A stretch of 64,000 nt of DNA, taken from assembly GCA_029582155.1 (NCBI GenBank), contig CM055901.1, positions 44,127,080-44,191,079 on the forward strand, given 5' to 3'. The notes beneath the pieces were generated by a model. The model searched no databases, had not been told where the DNA came from, and saw only the letters and a list, made by a program, of their open reading frames with translations. The stretch is from Panopea generosa (taxonomy: Eukaryota; Mollusca; Bivalvia; Adapedonta; Hiatellidae). Shown one piece after another: positions 62,482 to 64,000 of the stretch; the stretch's first letter is position 1, and every line of letters begins with the position of its first letter. The position numbers and the translations under genes are program-made.

Positions 62482-62571
62482 TTTCAAATTTTGAATTAAA
62501 ATCTTTGAAATGGTGATTTAATTCTTGTCAGAGTAATGCAAGAAATATTTGACCTTTATTCCCTTCTATAG

Positions 62572-62787
62572 GTATGTTTTCTTCATGGACGTCACTGACC
62601 CTTTCCATTCCAAGTGTATCTGTGTGAACAGATGTCCCGAGAAGCCACAGGAGACTATCCAAGATGTCCAGTTATTCTCCCATCAGACAGGGTCCCATCT
62701 GTGCGAGTATGACATCAGAGTTGAAGATTACCACAAACAGGCCACAACAAAGAAGGGTCCCTGTCCAGTAGTCCCAGTTCCTGCTAG
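62572..62787 (+). CDS. SLC44A1: SLC44A1-like choline transporter, coding exon 4 (extracellular loop)
   Basis: A 216-nt exon with acceptor ttctatag and donor gtgagg. Its first base completes the split Pro codon of exon 3, and it ends two bases into a codon (AG), giving Arg or Ser at position 162. It encodes residues 91-161 of the large loop between TM1 and TM2. YVFFMD at the start matches the conserved Y-V-F-F-x-D of CTL1 proteins. A C-x-C-x3-C group (105, 107, 111) followed by Pro is typical of the family, and the exon ends in P-V-P-A like the human protein. With Cys67, Cys134 and Cys154 the loop so far has six cysteines, an even number suited to disulfides. The spacing from start codon to this point (about 162 residues) is close to that of vertebrate CTL1. 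Later exons (about 490 residues, most of the membrane domain) are outside the window. Confidence 0.92.
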
Positions 62788-64000
62788 GTGAGGAATATAA
62801 CAGTCCTAAAATGGTTCATTCATAAAAATATAATTATGAAACAAATTGAAATACTGTAATACTGGTTACTAGAGGGGTGGCAGTTATACTCAGATTTATT
62901 TTCAGGTCATTGCATCTGACTATCTGTCCAGGGGTTGTGAGTCAGTAACTTGAATTATTAATATGGTTCATTTATAACATGTAAAGTATGTAAAAATAAC
63001 CTAAAAATGTCAAAAACATTTGAAAAACTCTTTAGTACTGACTCGTGCCTATGTAAGGCATGGAAACATTCTTGTCTCGCTCTTTTAAATGAAATATTTG
63101 AAACAGAATTGAGATTTTCAAAAGAAATTGAACGGCCTTTTGTTGTTTATTTATGCAATGAATATTTGTGTAAATGAACTTCTATATTTTATAGGCAGCA
63201 GCTAAGGTTGACATATTGGATAAATGGTTCCTGGGTGGCTCATATTGTAATATGTATTTCAATCTTTTAATGCGTCTAATAAAATATGATATAACTCAAA
63301 ATATAGACTGATTTTGTATCAGCAATGAATATTCATTGATGTTGTTTTTTGTTCTGAAGAATTAAGTTTCAGAGTATTGGATTTTAATGAAATGTATACT
63401 GAATTGTTTTTGTAAGTAAAATGTATTTTATACAATTCAGGCAGTTTACATAGAATATGGGTTTTTTTTGGCATTTAAAATATGTTTTAATATCAAAAGC
63501 TGTATTTTCCTCAAATAACAGACTACAAAGTGGTAAATCTGAAAGTTTACTTTAATTGTTTTAGTAAATTACTGAAACTAGATATGTAGTGTAGAATTAT
63601 GTCTACAAACATAGAAAATAACATAAAACAATATTGACATCCCCTGGACAATTAGGGATCCATGCCTCTACAATAGAGGATTTAGATATCCATTAAGAAG
63701 ACGTTTTCCTGTGTTTTATTCCAATAAATATCTAATATCAGGCTTGTGAGGTATAAATGATTTCCACTTAGGCTTAAGTTCTTTACTAATAACTAGTCAA
63801 ACATCCCCAACCTCTGTTTATTGTAGTCATAAAATTGTTGGTCATTGCAGAGGTTTTATATAATAAAGTCAGATCCCTTAGGTGGCGGAGTGGGCTGTTA
63901 AACTTAATTGTGAGATGGCTGATAGCTTTATGGGATTATGGTTGATAAAATATGAACAAATTTGTTTTTTATCCATAAATCATGAAATGTGTCTTTAATA
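62788..64000 (+). other. SLC44A1-like intron 4, partial
   Basis: Begins with donor gtgagg. It contains a small SINE-head fragment (62885-62950, with gcatctgactatctgtccagg). No further exon is recognisable before the window ends. Confidence 0.6.

Noticed and set aside
1..64000. A new multi-gene defence or biosynthetic system
   Set aside because: Only one multi-exon host gene is supported; there are no clustered unknown genes, operons or enzyme signatures.

Overview
This window is AT-rich, intron-dominated metazoan DNA. It has no bacterial-style gene density, no rRNA and no functional tRNA gene. The repeats point to a bivalve mollusc. tRNA-headed SINEs carry the central sequence typical of Meta-domain (BivaMD-type) SINEs. 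Several element families begin with hairpins such as GCTCACCTGAGCC and end in CCCTCTTGTTT, a pattern common in bivalve genomes. The species cannot be named from the sequence alone.

One real protein-coding gene is visible: the 5' part of a choline transporter-like gene (SLC44 family, closest to SLC44A1/CTL1) on the + strand. Four coding exons with consensus splice sites and compatible phases lie at 32541-32564, 44699-44794, 60898-61046 and 62572-62787. They encode about 162 residues: a Cys-rich cytosolic start, the first transmembrane helix, and the start of the large Cys-containing extracellular loop. The rest of the gene lies beyond base 64000. Introns of about 12.1, 16.1 and 1.5 kb hold most of the repeats. 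A minus-strand exon-like pair (60433-60783) and a decayed coding segment of unknown identity (21911-22548) are the only other protein-like signals apart from a dead LINE (42020-43260).

Layout: 1-32.49 kb appears intergenic (or upstream non-coding exon/intron). It holds SINEs, rolling-circle-like element ends (8.8-9.95, 11.6-12.8, 30.7-32.1 kb), a piggyBac-like hairpin MITE (13.57 kb), a long-armed foldback element (15.2 kb), a PIF/Harbinger-like element (16.05-17.34 kb), a possible 2.7-kb TTAA-flanked element (17.45-20.15 kb), minisatellites and a nested insertion at 28.4-29.7 kb. Intron 1 holds minisatellites, a 1.73-kb TA-flanked transposon inserted near a 36-bp array, a hAT-like element nested in a piggyBac-like MITE (38-39.2 kb) and the LINE remnant. 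Intron 2 holds a 47-bp array, an intact SINE with a 13-bp target duplication, and about 5.3 kb of an 83-bp satellite split by a second copy of the 1.7-2.0 kb TA-flanked transposon. Intron 3 is mostly one rolling-circle-like element with 177-bp internal repeats.

I see no gene cluster that would form a new multi-gene system. The unusual content is the transposon biology: serially stacked 3' ends, two element families that share a core but have different termini, repeated insertion at one spot in a MITE, and insertions into tandem arrays. Most open reading frames of 60-120 codons here are chance or repeat-derived and are not annotated.
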